A DNA stretch of 64,000 nt from Bacillota bacterium (lineage in GTDB: Bacteria; Bacillota; Sulfobacillia; JAIMAT01): NCBI GenBank assembly GCA_023511835.1, contig JAIMAT010000006.1, positions 1 through 64,000 of the forward strand. The letters run 5' to 3'. Each line of letters begins with the position of its first letter. The first letter of the stretch is position 1. Below, one piece after another: positions 1 through 8,000 of the stretch. The translations under genes were made by a program, and so were the position numbers. The notes beneath the pieces are model-generated. The model did no database searches. It was not told where the DNA came from and saw nothing but the letters and a program-made list of their open reading frames with translations.

Positions 1-111
1 AACGCGCTCACGTCGCAGCGGCCGGCCGACCTGGGCGGTGGCGCCACCTTCCACGGGACGCTGGTGGAGGCGGCGCCGGCGGATGCGGCCGCGCCCGCCG
101 GCGGCTCCTGA
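1..111 (+). CDS. C-terminal fragment of an unidentified protein
   Basis: An open frame runs in from the left edge and stops at a TGA at 109-111, giving 36 residues rich in Gly, Ala and Pro after a short polar stretch (NALTSQRPADLGGG). The composition fits a real C-terminal tail in this genome, but no family can be recognised from so little sequence. It converges on the alcohol dehydrogenase gene with a 15-bp gap. Confidence 0.4.
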   Translation, partial: NALTSQRPADLGGGATFHGTLVEAAPADAAAPAGGS

Positions 112-126
112 CAGCGGGTCGGTTGG

Positions 127-1161
127 CTACGGCACCAGCACCGCCCGCCCCACGATCTTCCCGGCGTCCAGCTCCTCGAGCACCGCCTGCGCCTCGGCCA
201 GAGGGAAGGTCTGGCTGCGGATGGTCACCTTCCCCTGGCGGTGCAGCTCCATCAGCTCCACCAGGTCGTTGTAGGTGCCCACCAGGTTGCCGACGATGTT
301 CAGCTCGCGGTTGATCATCTCCAGCGTCGTCGGCGCCACCACGCCGCCGTAGCCGACGATGGAGTAGGTCCCGCCCTTGCGCAGCATCCGGAGCGCCTTC
401 TCCGGCGTGCCGTGCTCGCCGACGAAGTCGAGGACTACGTCGGCCCCGGTGCCGTCCGTATACTCCAGCACGGCGGCCACGCCGCCGTCCTCGCCGGCCG
501 GGACGCCGTGGTCGGCGCCGAGCTGGCGGGCCAGTTCCAGCCGCTCGGGCCGGGTGTCCACCGCCACCACGCGGGCGGTGGTCATGGCGCGCACCAGCTG
601 GACGGCGAAGTGGCCGAGGCCGCCGACGCCGATCACCACCACCACGCTCCCGGGGTAGGCCAGCGGGGCGATCTTCTTCACCGCGTGGTAGGCGGTGATG
701 CCGGCGTCGGCGAAGGGGGCGAGCGGCGCCGGGTCGGTGCCCGGGGCCAGCTTGACCACCGAGCGGGCGCTCGTCTTCAGGTACTCGGCGTAGCCGCCGT
801 CGGTGCCGTCCAGACCGGGGAAGCGGGCGTCGAGGCAGTGCATGTCGTTGCCGGCCCGGCAGGCGAGGCAGAAGCCGCAGCTGTTGAGCGGGTGGAGAAT
901 GACGGGATCGCCCCTGCGGAGGCCCGTGACGGCCGGGCCCACTTCCTCGATCCAGCCGGCGTTCTCGTGGCCGATGGTGTAGGGAAGCTTCGGGTCGCCC
1001 AGCGCCTCGCGCCAGATCCCCTCGAGGATGTGCAGGTCGGTCCGGCAGACGCCGGCGCCGGCGATCTTGACGATCACGTCGAACGGCCCCTCGATCCTCG
1101 GTTCGGGGACGTCCACCAGGCGGACCGGCTCGTTGTAGCCGAAGATCCGTACGGCCTTCAC
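127..1161 (-). CDS. Zinc-dependent NAD(P) alcohol dehydrogenase (MDR family)
   Basis: A 344-residue medium-chain dehydrogenase, expected to oxidise an alcohol to an aldehyde or ketone with NAD(P) in the cytoplasm. Catalytic-zinc residues are visible at Cys39 (VCRTDLH) and His65-Glu66 (IGHENAG). The structural-zinc lobe has Cys95, Cys98, Cys101 and Cys109, and the Rossmann nucleotide loop is GVGGLG near residue 177. Length is normal for the family. The GTG start at 1161 is chosen because GGGAGG lies 8 nt upstream. It diverges from the M23 peptidase gene; no operon partner is seen and the substrate cannot be inferred. Confidence 0.9.
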   Translation of the reverse strand: MKAVRIFGYNEPVRLVDVPEPRIEGPFDVIVKIAGAGVCRTDLHILEGIWREALGDPKLPYTIGHENAGWIEEVGPAVTGLRRGDPVILHPLNSCGFCLACRAGNDMHCLDARFPGLDGTDGGYAEYLKTSARSVVKLAPGTDPAPLAPFADAGITAYHAVKKIAPLAYPGSVVVVIGVGGLGHFAVQLVRAMTTARVVAVDTRPERLELARQLGADHGVPAGEDGGVAAVLEYTDGTGADVVLDFVGEHGTPEKALRMLRKGGTYSIVGYGGVVAPTTLEMINRELNIVGNLVGTYNDLVELMELHRQGKVTIRSQTFPLAEAQAVLEELDAGKIVGRAVLVP

Positions 1162-1337
1162 CTCGACCGCCTCCCTCGCGAGCGTCGGACGGGTCGTGCA
1201 CGCGCGCCCCGTGCCGCGAGATGGCTACTTCGCGGGGCGGGAAGGGGGGCCCTGCCCGGCAGGCCGTGGGGTCGGGGGCGCGGCCGACGCCTGTAACCCG
1301 GTCGTAACCGAAGGCGACAGGAGACGACGGACGGCGG

Positions 1338-2717
1338 GTGGAAAGCCCGCCTGCCATGAAGACAAGCCCGCCTCGCAGAAGGGCGCTCGCCGCCCTCCTG
1401 GACGGGCTGGTGCTGAGCGGGCTTCCCTTCCCGACCCGGGCCGCGGCAGCACCCGCGGCCAATCCCGCCGTCATCCAGCGCCAGATGGAGGCGGCCCAGA
1501 GCCGGCTCCGCGCCAGCCAGGCCAGAAGCAGCGAGACCCGCAGCCGGCTGGACGCGGCCCGCTCGCAGGCGGCCGCCGCCCGGGCCGAGTGGAAGCGTCT
1601 CGCCGCCGAGCTTCGCTCGTCCCGCCAGGAGGTGGCCGGACTCCGGCAGGAGCTGGCGCAAGCCCGGGCGCGCCTGCACCGGCTGGAGCAGGTGCTGGCC
1701 GCCAGCCGGGCGGATCTGGCCAGACGCCGACGGCTCCTGGGAGAGGAGCTCCGCCTCACCTACGAGAGCGGGCCGGTCTCGTGGCTGGACGTCCTCCTCG
1801 GCGCGCGCGACTTCTTCGACTTCGCCACGCGTCCGGACGCGCTGGCCCGCGTCGCCCGCGCCGACGTCGACCTCCCGCGCCAAGTGCAGGCGGAGAGTCG
1901 CCGCGCGGACGCCGAGGCGGCGGCAGGTGGCCCGGGTGGCGGCGCTGGCCTGGCAGGTGGCGTCGGCCGAGGCGAGGCTGGCCACCCGCGCCGCGCGTCA
2001 GCCGGTGGTCTACGCCAGTTACCGGCAGGCGGCGGACCGGCTGCAGGCCGCCTGCGACGAGCAGGTGAGGGAGAGCCAGGCCGTCCAGGCCGAACTGGCG
2101 CGCCTGGAGCGACGGTACGAGACGGCGTGCGCAGCCCAGCTGGCCGCCCTGCGCGTGGCCTCCTCGCGCGGCGCGGGCGCCTCCGCTGCGGGCGGTACGG
2201 GCGGCGGGGCCGTCAACCCGGCCACCGGCCTTTCCTGGCCGCTCGCCTCCTATGTGGTGACGCGCCCTTTCGGCGAGAACTACGACCCCATCCTCAAGCA
2301 GGTGCGGATGCACACCGGCATGGACCTGGCCGCCCCGGAGGGGACGCCGGTCCCCGCGGCGGGAGCGGGCGTCGTCTTCTTCACCGGCTGGATGAACGGC
2401 TAGGCAACACCGTCCTCCTCGTCCACGGCAACGCTCTCTCCACGCTCTCTGCCCACCTCTCGGCCGTCCTGGTCCGCCAGGGGGAGGCGGTCCAGGTGGG
2501 CCCGGTGATCGGCCGCGTGGGCGAGACCGGCCGGGCGACCGGCCCCCACCTCCACTTCGAGGTGCGGGTGGACGGCGTCCCGCAGGACCCGAGGAAGTAC
2601 GTCGGCTGGCGCGGGGCGGCCGGCGCCGCGCGCCTCATCCGTTCCGGTGCAGGCGCCCCGTGCGGAGCGCGTACCGCTCGGCGGCGCGGAAGGCGGCGTA
2701 GCCGGCGGGGATGGTGA
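1338..2717 (+). pseudogene. M23-family peptidoglycan endopeptidase with N-terminal coiled coil, split by two frameshifts
   Basis: An EnvC/PcsB-like cell-wall hydrolase: a signal-type N-terminus (hydrophobic run then AAAAP), about 170 residues of Ala/Arg/Glu-rich coiled coil, and a C-terminal M23 domain. The reading leaves the first frame at about 1895-1925 and continues in the +1 frame (1927-2403), which carries HTGMDLAAPEGTPV with the zinc-binding His and Asp. It returns to the first frame at 2401-2403, giving GNTVLLVHG and the HLHFEV motif. At the second break one base is missing from a tyrosine codon (NG-Y-GNTV expected). The two shifts compensate, so either this is a decayed gene or the assembly has two indel errors. 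The true end may lie before 2717, since the tail overlaps the convergent permease gene. Confidence 0.7.
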
Positions 2718-3420
2718 TCAGGGCGAAGAGCAGGAGCGTGCCCAGCGCCGGCAGGAGCTCGCCCAGCCCCGCCCCGTGCAGGAGCGCCGCCCGCTCCGCG
2801 CGGAGCGTGTAGGTGGCCGGCGAGAGCCAGGAGAGCGGCTGCAGCCAGGCGGGCAGCGCCGACACCTCGTAGTAGACGCCCGAGACCAGGAGCAGCGCGC
2901 CCTGCACGATGTGCGTCGCCTGGGCGCCCCGCTCCGGCGACATCAGCGGCAGGATGGCCGCCACCAAGCCGATGCCGACGAAGCTGGCGCTGGCCACCAG
3001 CAGGACCACCAGCGCCGCCCCCAGGTCGGCGGCGCGGAGCGGCATGCGGAAGAAGAGCGCCACCACGGCCAGCACCAGCCCCGTGCGCAGCGTGGCGTAG
3101 AGCACCGCCCAGGCGGAGACGCCCAGCAGGTAGGTGAGGCGCCGGATCGGCGCCATGAAGGTGTACTCGATGGTCCCCTCCCAGCGCTCCCACTGGACCG
3201 AGTTGGCCACCTCGTTGAAGATGATGGACAGGAAGTTCCACAGGAGCGCCCCCACCAGGAGGTAGAGGACCATGGAGGGGCCGCCCCGCACGCCGATCAG
3301 GGCGATGGTCACCGCGTTGACCACGTTGTAGAAAAAGTCCACGGCCTCCCAGCTGAGGTAGCGGCGGATCAGATGCAGGTTCCGCTCCACCAGCCCCCAG
3401 CCGGCGATCAGCTCGTGCAC
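2635..3420 (-). CDS. ABC-2 type transporter permease
   Basis: A 261-residue polytopic membrane protein with about six hydrophobic segments and the ABC-2 family pattern (N-terminal ERNLHLIRRY, then alternating helices, a loop with SPERGAQ, and a final helix before TGRLHRNG). It would form the membrane channel of an exporter with the ATPase encoded directly upstream. The GTG start at 3418-3420 (VHELIAGWG) overlaps the end of the ATPase gene by 13 bp, indicating translational coupling. The substrate is unknown; ABC-2 exporters commonly move drugs, antibiotics or polysaccharides. Confidence 0.85.
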   Translation of the reverse strand: MHELIAGWGLVERNLHLIRRYLSWEAVDFFYNVVNAVTIALIGVRGGPSMVLYLLVGALLWNFLSIIFNEVANSVQWERWEGTIEYTFMAPIRRLTYLLGVSAWAVLYATLRTGLVLAVVALFFRMPLRAADLGAALVVLLVASASFVGIGLVAAILPLMSPERGAQATHIVQGALLLVSGVYYEVSALPAWLQPLSWLSPATYTLRAERAALLHGAGLGELLPALGTLLLFALITIPAGYAAFRAAERYALRTGRLHRNG

Positions 3421-4277
3421 CGCAGAAAGACCTCCTCCATGTCGGCGCTCTCGCTTCCCGCGAAGCGCAGCTTCAGCTCGGCCACCGTCCCCTCCGCCAC
3501 CACGCGGCCGCCGTCCAGGATGGCGACGCGCCCGCAGAGCCGCTCCACCTCGTCCATGTCGTGGGTGGTCAGGAGGATGGTGGTGCCCGCTTCCTCGTGC
3601 ACCTCCCGCAGGAAGTCCTGCACCTCGCGCTTGGAGCGCGGGTCGAGGCCCGTGGTCGGCTCGTCCAGCAGGAGCAGGTCGGGCGCCGTCAGGAGCGCCC
3701 GCGCCACCGCCACCTTCTGCTGCTGGCCGCGCGAGAGCGTCTCGACGCGCGCGTGCAGCTTCTGCGCGGGCAGTCCAAGCCGCTCCAGGACGGCGGCGCT
3801 CCGCTCGCGCGCCTCCCCCGGCGCCAGGCCGTAGAGGCGCGCCGCGTAGAGCAGGTTCTCCCAGGCGCTCAGCGTCTTGAAAAAGGAAGCCTCCACCGAG
3901 ACCCTGTTGATCCGCCTGCGCACCGCGGCGGGCTCGCGCACCACGTCGTGCCCGAAGACCTCCAGCCGTCCCTCGTCCGGGAGGAGGAGCGTGGCCAGGA
4001 GGCGGATCAGCGTCGACTTCCCGGAGCCGTTGGCACCCAGCACCCCGTAGATGCTGCCGGTGGGGACCGCCAAGTCGACCCCGGAGAGCGCCTCCACGGC
4101 GCGCCTCCGGCGGCCCAGCCGGCCCAGCAGTCCGAGCCGGCCCGCCGGCCCGTCGGGCTCCTCCGGTTCGCGGAAACGCTTGACCACGCCTTGACAGCGG
4201 ACGGCGAGCGCCCCCGCGGAGGCGGCCGGCCGGGCTGGAGCGCCGCCGCCGGGCGCGCGTAGAGAGGACGGCAGCAT
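3408..4277 (-). CDS. ABC transporter ATP-binding protein
   Basis: A 289-residue ABC ATPase with Walker A GANGSGKST near residue 80, signature LSRGQQQKV, Walker B LLLLDEPTTGLD and switch histidine TTHD. It is preceded by a 60-residue Ala/Pro/Arg-rich N-terminal extension. The ATG at 4277 is chosen because AGGGGAGG lies about 8 nt upstream; an in-frame extension to 4337 runs back through the terminator hairpin and is unlikely to be translated. It powers the co-encoded ABC-2 permease. The gene sits behind a leader of about 315 nt that ends in an intrinsic terminator, which suggests that expression depends on read-through. Confidence 0.88.
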   Translation of the reverse strand: MLPSSLRAPGGGAPARPAASAGALAVRCQGVVKRFREPEEPDGPAGRLGLLGRLGRRRRAVEALSGVDLAVPTGSIYGVLGANGSGKSTLIRLLATLLLPDEGRLEVFGHDVVREPAAVRRRINRVSVEASFFKTLSAWENLLYAARLYGLAPGEARERSAAVLERLGLPAQKLHARVETLSRGQQQKVAVARALLTAPDLLLLDEPTTGLDPRSKREVQDFLREVHEEAGTTILLTTHDMDEVERLCGRVAILDGGRVVAEGTVAELKLRFAGSESADMEEVFLRCTS

Positions 4278-4318
4278 GACGTTCGCCTCCCCTGACGGTC
4301 GGACAACGATGGACTGAC

Positions 4319-4350
4319 GAAAAACGGTCCCGCCCACCGGGCCGGGACCG
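4319..4350 (-). terminator. Intrinsic terminator (attenuator) in the ABC transporter leader
   Basis: Read on the minus strand, CGGTCCCG and CGGGACCG form a perfect 8-bp GC-rich stem around a 10-nt loop, followed at once by TTTTT (4324-4320). It lies between the promoter at 4601-4631 and the ATPase start at 4277, so it would stop transcription before the gene unless overridden. Confidence 0.7.
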
Positions 4351-4600
4351 CTCGACGCAGGCTCCTTGCGTACGCCCGGCGGCGCCTACCGGATCCGCCG
4401 CCAGGGCCGGCGCGGGCGGCCGACCGCCTCTCCCCGGCTGCGGCGGGAACGGAGCCGGAGGATGAAGATGGAGCCCGATCCGGGCCGTCGGCAGGGCACG
4501 GTGGCCACCCCCTTCCGGAAGGCTTCGCGGGCGGCGCGGCGAGCTCCGCTCGCGGGACGGACAGGCATTCCACAGGACGAAGCCGTGCGAAAGCAGGCGG

Positions 4601-4631
4601 ATTATACCATGCGCTTCCCGGCGGCGGTCAA
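4601..4631 (-). promoter_or_regulatory. Sigma-A-type promoter of the ABC transporter operon
   Basis: On the minus strand TTGACC (4631-4626) is followed by a consensus TATAAT (4606-4601). The spacer is 19 bp, slightly long, but both hexamers are close to consensus. The predicted start near 4594 leaves a leader of about 315 nt before the ATPase gene. Confidence 0.6.
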
Positions 4632-4782
4632 AGGGTGGCGGACCGGGAGCCGTGGCGTTCCGCGGCGTGCGACTCCTCGCCACGGCGGGACGGGTTGGAC
4701 GCTTTCCTGTCAGGAGGCCACCTGTGCCCGTGAGAATAACGGTACAAACGGCTTGCAAACAACGAGAACCGTCGATCCGGCG

Positions 4783-4811
4783 TTGACCCGTCCGCGGCCA
4801 GCCCATATAAT
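4783..4811 (+). promoter_or_regulatory. Consensus sigma-A promoter of the glutamate synthase gene
   Basis: TTGACC (4783-4788), a 17-bp spacer and TATAAT (4806-4811) make one of the best housekeeping promoters in the window. Transcription should start near 4818, about 220 nt before the gltB start. It diverges from the ABC transporter promoter; an 11-bp palindrome (TCCTGTCAGGA, 4705-4715) lies between the two. Confidence 0.75.
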
Positions 4812-4832
4812 GCGCACCAACATCCCTGTCGT

Positions 4833-4923
4833 CGCCGGGAGAGACCATCTGGAGCCGGCGGATCCGGATCGGGGGGCGTCGGGTCCGGGCCCCAGGTGGG
4901 AGGGCGCGATCGCCTTCGCGCCC
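4833..4923 (+). promoter_or_regulatory. Structured 5' leader of gltB with three successive hairpins
   Basis: Beginning about 15 nt after the predicted transcription start there are three stem-loops. CGCCGG pairs with CCGGCG (4833-4838/4855-4860). CCGGATC pairs with GGTCCGG including one G-U (4864-4870/4882-4888). GGGCGCGA pairs with TCGCGCCC (4902-4909/4916-4923). No U-run follows, so this is not a simple terminator. It matches no riboswitch class I can identify. The rest of the leader to 5036 shows no other clear element. Confidence 0.4.
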
Positions 4924-5036
4924 GAGAACCGGTTGGGGGCGGCCCTGCCGCCCGCGGTCCTGTCCGGCCGCCGGCCGATGTCGCGGCCTGCCGAGCGATC
5001 GGAGGCCTTCCCGGACGCGGGAAGGGGGCTGGCGAG

Positions 5037-8000
5037 GTGCCGGAGAGGGCCGAACATGACGCCTGCGCGCTGGTGCTCGTGGCGGGGCGGGGGGCGGAGC
5101 CCTCGCGCGGCCCGCTGGAGATGGCGCTGGCTGCCCTGGAGCGGATGGAGCACCGCGCCGGCTGGGTCGGCGACGGGGAGTGGCGCGAGGGCGACGGGGC
5201 GGGCGTGCTGGTCGACCTGCCGCGCGCGCTCTGGCAGCGGAGGCTGGCGGAGGCCGGCTGCGAGCCGGCCCTGGCGGAACGGCGGGAGTTCGCGGTGGCG
5301 CACTTCTTCCTGACCGGCGGGCGCGAGGCGGGCCGCGAGGGGGAGGCGCTTCGCGCGCGCGTCCGGGAGCGCTTGGCGGTGGAGGGCTTTCGGCTCCTGG
5401 CCGAGGTGCTGGACGAGGTGGAGACCTCGCTCCTGGGCCCGCGCGGGCGGGCCGAGGAGCCGCTCTTCTGGCAGGTGGGCGGGCTGCTTCCCGGGGGGGG
5501 CGGCGGCGAGTCCGAGGCCGAGGGATGGAGGCTGGCGCTCCGGCTCGAGCAGCTCTTTGCCGACGAGGGGCTGGAGGTGGTCTCTCTCAGCACCCGTTCC
5601 GCCGTCTACAAGGTGCGCGGCGGGCCGGAGACGCTCCGCGGGTACTACCGCGACCTGGGCGATCCCGCCTTCGCCACGCGCTCGGCGCTGGGGCACAGCC
5701 GGTACTCCACCAACACCAGCAGCACCTTCTCGCGCGTCCAGCCCTTCTGGTTCCTGGGGCACAACGGCGAGATCAACACCATCGCCCGCCTGCGCGAGGA
5801 AGCCCGCCTGGCCGACATCCCGCTCTCGCGCGACGGCTCCGACTCCCAGGACCTGGACCGGGTGCTGGCCGCCCTCGTCCGGCGGTACGGCTTCAGCCTC
5901 TGGGAGGCGGCCGAGCTTCTCCAGCCGCCGCTGCACAACGAGATCTTCACGCTGCCGGCCGAGCTCCAGGACCTCTACGCCTGGCACCGCCAGGCCTGGG
6001 GCCCCTACGCCCAGGGGCCGGCGGCGCTCCTGGCGCGGGACGGCGACCGGTTCCTGGCGGCGGTGGACGCCCTCGGACTGCGGCCCCTCTGGCGTCTGGA
6101 GACCGGCGACGCCCTCCTCTTCGCCTCCGAGCCGCGCGTCGTCCCCTTCGAGCAGCTGGTGGAGGAGCCCGTCGCCCTCGCCCCGGGCGAGAAGAACGGA
6201 CTCCTGCTGACGCGGACGGGTGCCCGCTGGCTCGACTATCCGGCGCTCCGCCGCGTCGTCCTGGCCGAGCGCCGCCGCCGGGGCTTCCCCGCCGGCTTCC
6301 GCCGGGCCGCCCTGGAAGCGGGGCTGCGCCGGCGGGAGGCGGCCGCCCCGCTGCCCGGGGAGGGCGGCGAGCCGTCCTTGCCCGGCGCCGGCGGCAGTCG
6401 GGCGGCCGGCGACCTTCCCAACGACCGGCCGCTGGAGGGTGCGGGCGGCCTCCGCCTGCGCGACGCCTGGAGCCGCAGGCAGCCCGTCCTGGCGGCGCTG
6501 GGCTGGGAGCCGGAGGACGTGCGCCTGGCGCTGGCCGAGGCGGGCACCGGCGCCGAACCCATCGGCTCGCTGGGTTACGACGGACCCCTGGCCGCGCTCA
6601 GCCGCCAGCGCGTCAACCTGGCCGACTTCTTCCACGAGACGGTGGCGGTGGTGACCAATCCCGCCATCGATCGCGAGCGCGAGGTGGAGCACTTCTCGAC
6701 GCGCACGCTCCTCGGGCGGCGGCCGCGGCTCGACCATCCGGCCGACCGCGAGGCGGTGGAGCTCCGCCTGCCCCTCCTTTTGGGGGGCGCCGCCGGAGGC
6801 CGGGGGCTCCTTCCTTGCGAGCGGGAGCGGGCGGTGGCCGAGGAGTTCGGCACCTGCCGCCTGGAGGAGCTGCTGGAGGAGTTCGGTCGCCGTGGCGAGC
6901 AGGTGACCGTCCTCGAGCCGCTCTTCGGCGTCGGCGAGGGCCCGCGGCGGGGGATGGAGCGCCTGGCCTCGGCGGCCGTGGAGGCCGTCCGCGGCGGGGC
7001 GGCCGTGCTGCTGCTGGACGACCGCCGCCTCTTCGCCCCGGGGGCGCTGCCGCTCGACGTCCACCTGGCGATGGCGGCCGTCGACCGGGCGCTCCGCCTG
7101 GCCGGGCTCCGCCGCGGTACCACCCTGCTGGTCCGCTCCGGCGCCCTGCGCAACCTGCATGACCTGATGCTGGCCCTCGCCCTCGGCGCGGACGCGCTCA
7201 ACCCCTACCGCCTCTGGGAGGTGGGCGTGCGCGCGGCGGCGGAACAGGAAGCTCCGGCGGGCGCGCCCCGCGGGGAGGCGGAGGAGGCGGCGCTGCGGCG
7301 CCTGGTGCGGGCGCTGGCGGCGGGCGTGGAGAAGGTGCTCTCCACGCTGGGCATCCACGAGCTGCGCGGGTACGGGCGCCTGATGAGCTCGGTGGGCCTG
7401 CCGGGCGAGCTGGTGGACTACTTCGACATGCCGGCTTTTGTCCCCGCGCCGCCGGGGGAGGGATGGGCCCGTCTGGCGCATGACGCGCTGGAACGCTACC
7501 GGGTCGCCCGCGGCGAGGGCGACGACCGGCTGGCTCAGCCGCCGCGCTGGTTCTCGCGCGTCTGGCGGCTGGGCGGCGAGCTGGCGCTGGGGCGCCTCGA
7601 GGCGGCGGAGTACGAGCGGCGGCTGGAGGAGCTGGCCGAGCGCGAGCCGATCAGCCTGCGCCACGCGCTGGAGGTGGCCACACCGCTGAAGGGGGTGGAG
7701 CCGCGCGAGGTCGACCTCTCCGTGGGGCCGCACGCGCTTCCTTTCGAGATCAGCTCCATGTCCTTCGGGAGCCAGGGGGAGACGGCCTACCGCGCCTACG
7801 CGGAGGCGGCGGCACGCCTCGACATGGTGGCGCTCAACGGCGAGGGCGGCGAGATCCCCGACCTGGTGGGGCGCTATCCGCGGAACCGCGGCATCCAGGT
7901 GGCCTCGGGGCGCTTCGGGGTCCACCGGGCGCTGCTGGAAGGCGCCTGGATGGCCGAGATCAAGATCGGGCAGGGCGCCAAGCCCGGCGAGGGCGGGCAT

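Noticed and set aside
1162-1337. Possible ydaO-type (cyclic di-AMP) riboswitch before the M23 peptidase
   Set aside because: Only a vague similarity in a TAACC segment; the characteristic GGTACGGAGGAACC-like core is missing.
4488-4510. GGTGGCCACCGTG on the minus strand in the ABC leader resembling the T-box motif
   Set aside because: It has an extra base compared with GGGTGGNACCGCG, no stem I features such as an AGAGA bulge precede it, and it is itself a simple palindrome.
4386-4568. 60-codon open frame in the ABC transporter leader
   Set aside because: No ribosome binding site and an Arg/Pro-rich composition typical of random frames in GC-rich DNA. A role in attenuation cannot be excluded but is not supported.
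4836-4846. CGGGAGAGACC in the gltB leader, reminiscent of a glycine riboswitch
   Set aside because: The other conserved glycine-riboswitch segments are absent.
4710-8000. 1096-codon minus-strand open frame opposite gltB
   Set aside because: Composition rich in Gln, His, Arg and Gly, no motifs, and fully opposite a clear gene: a shadow of GC-rich codon usage.
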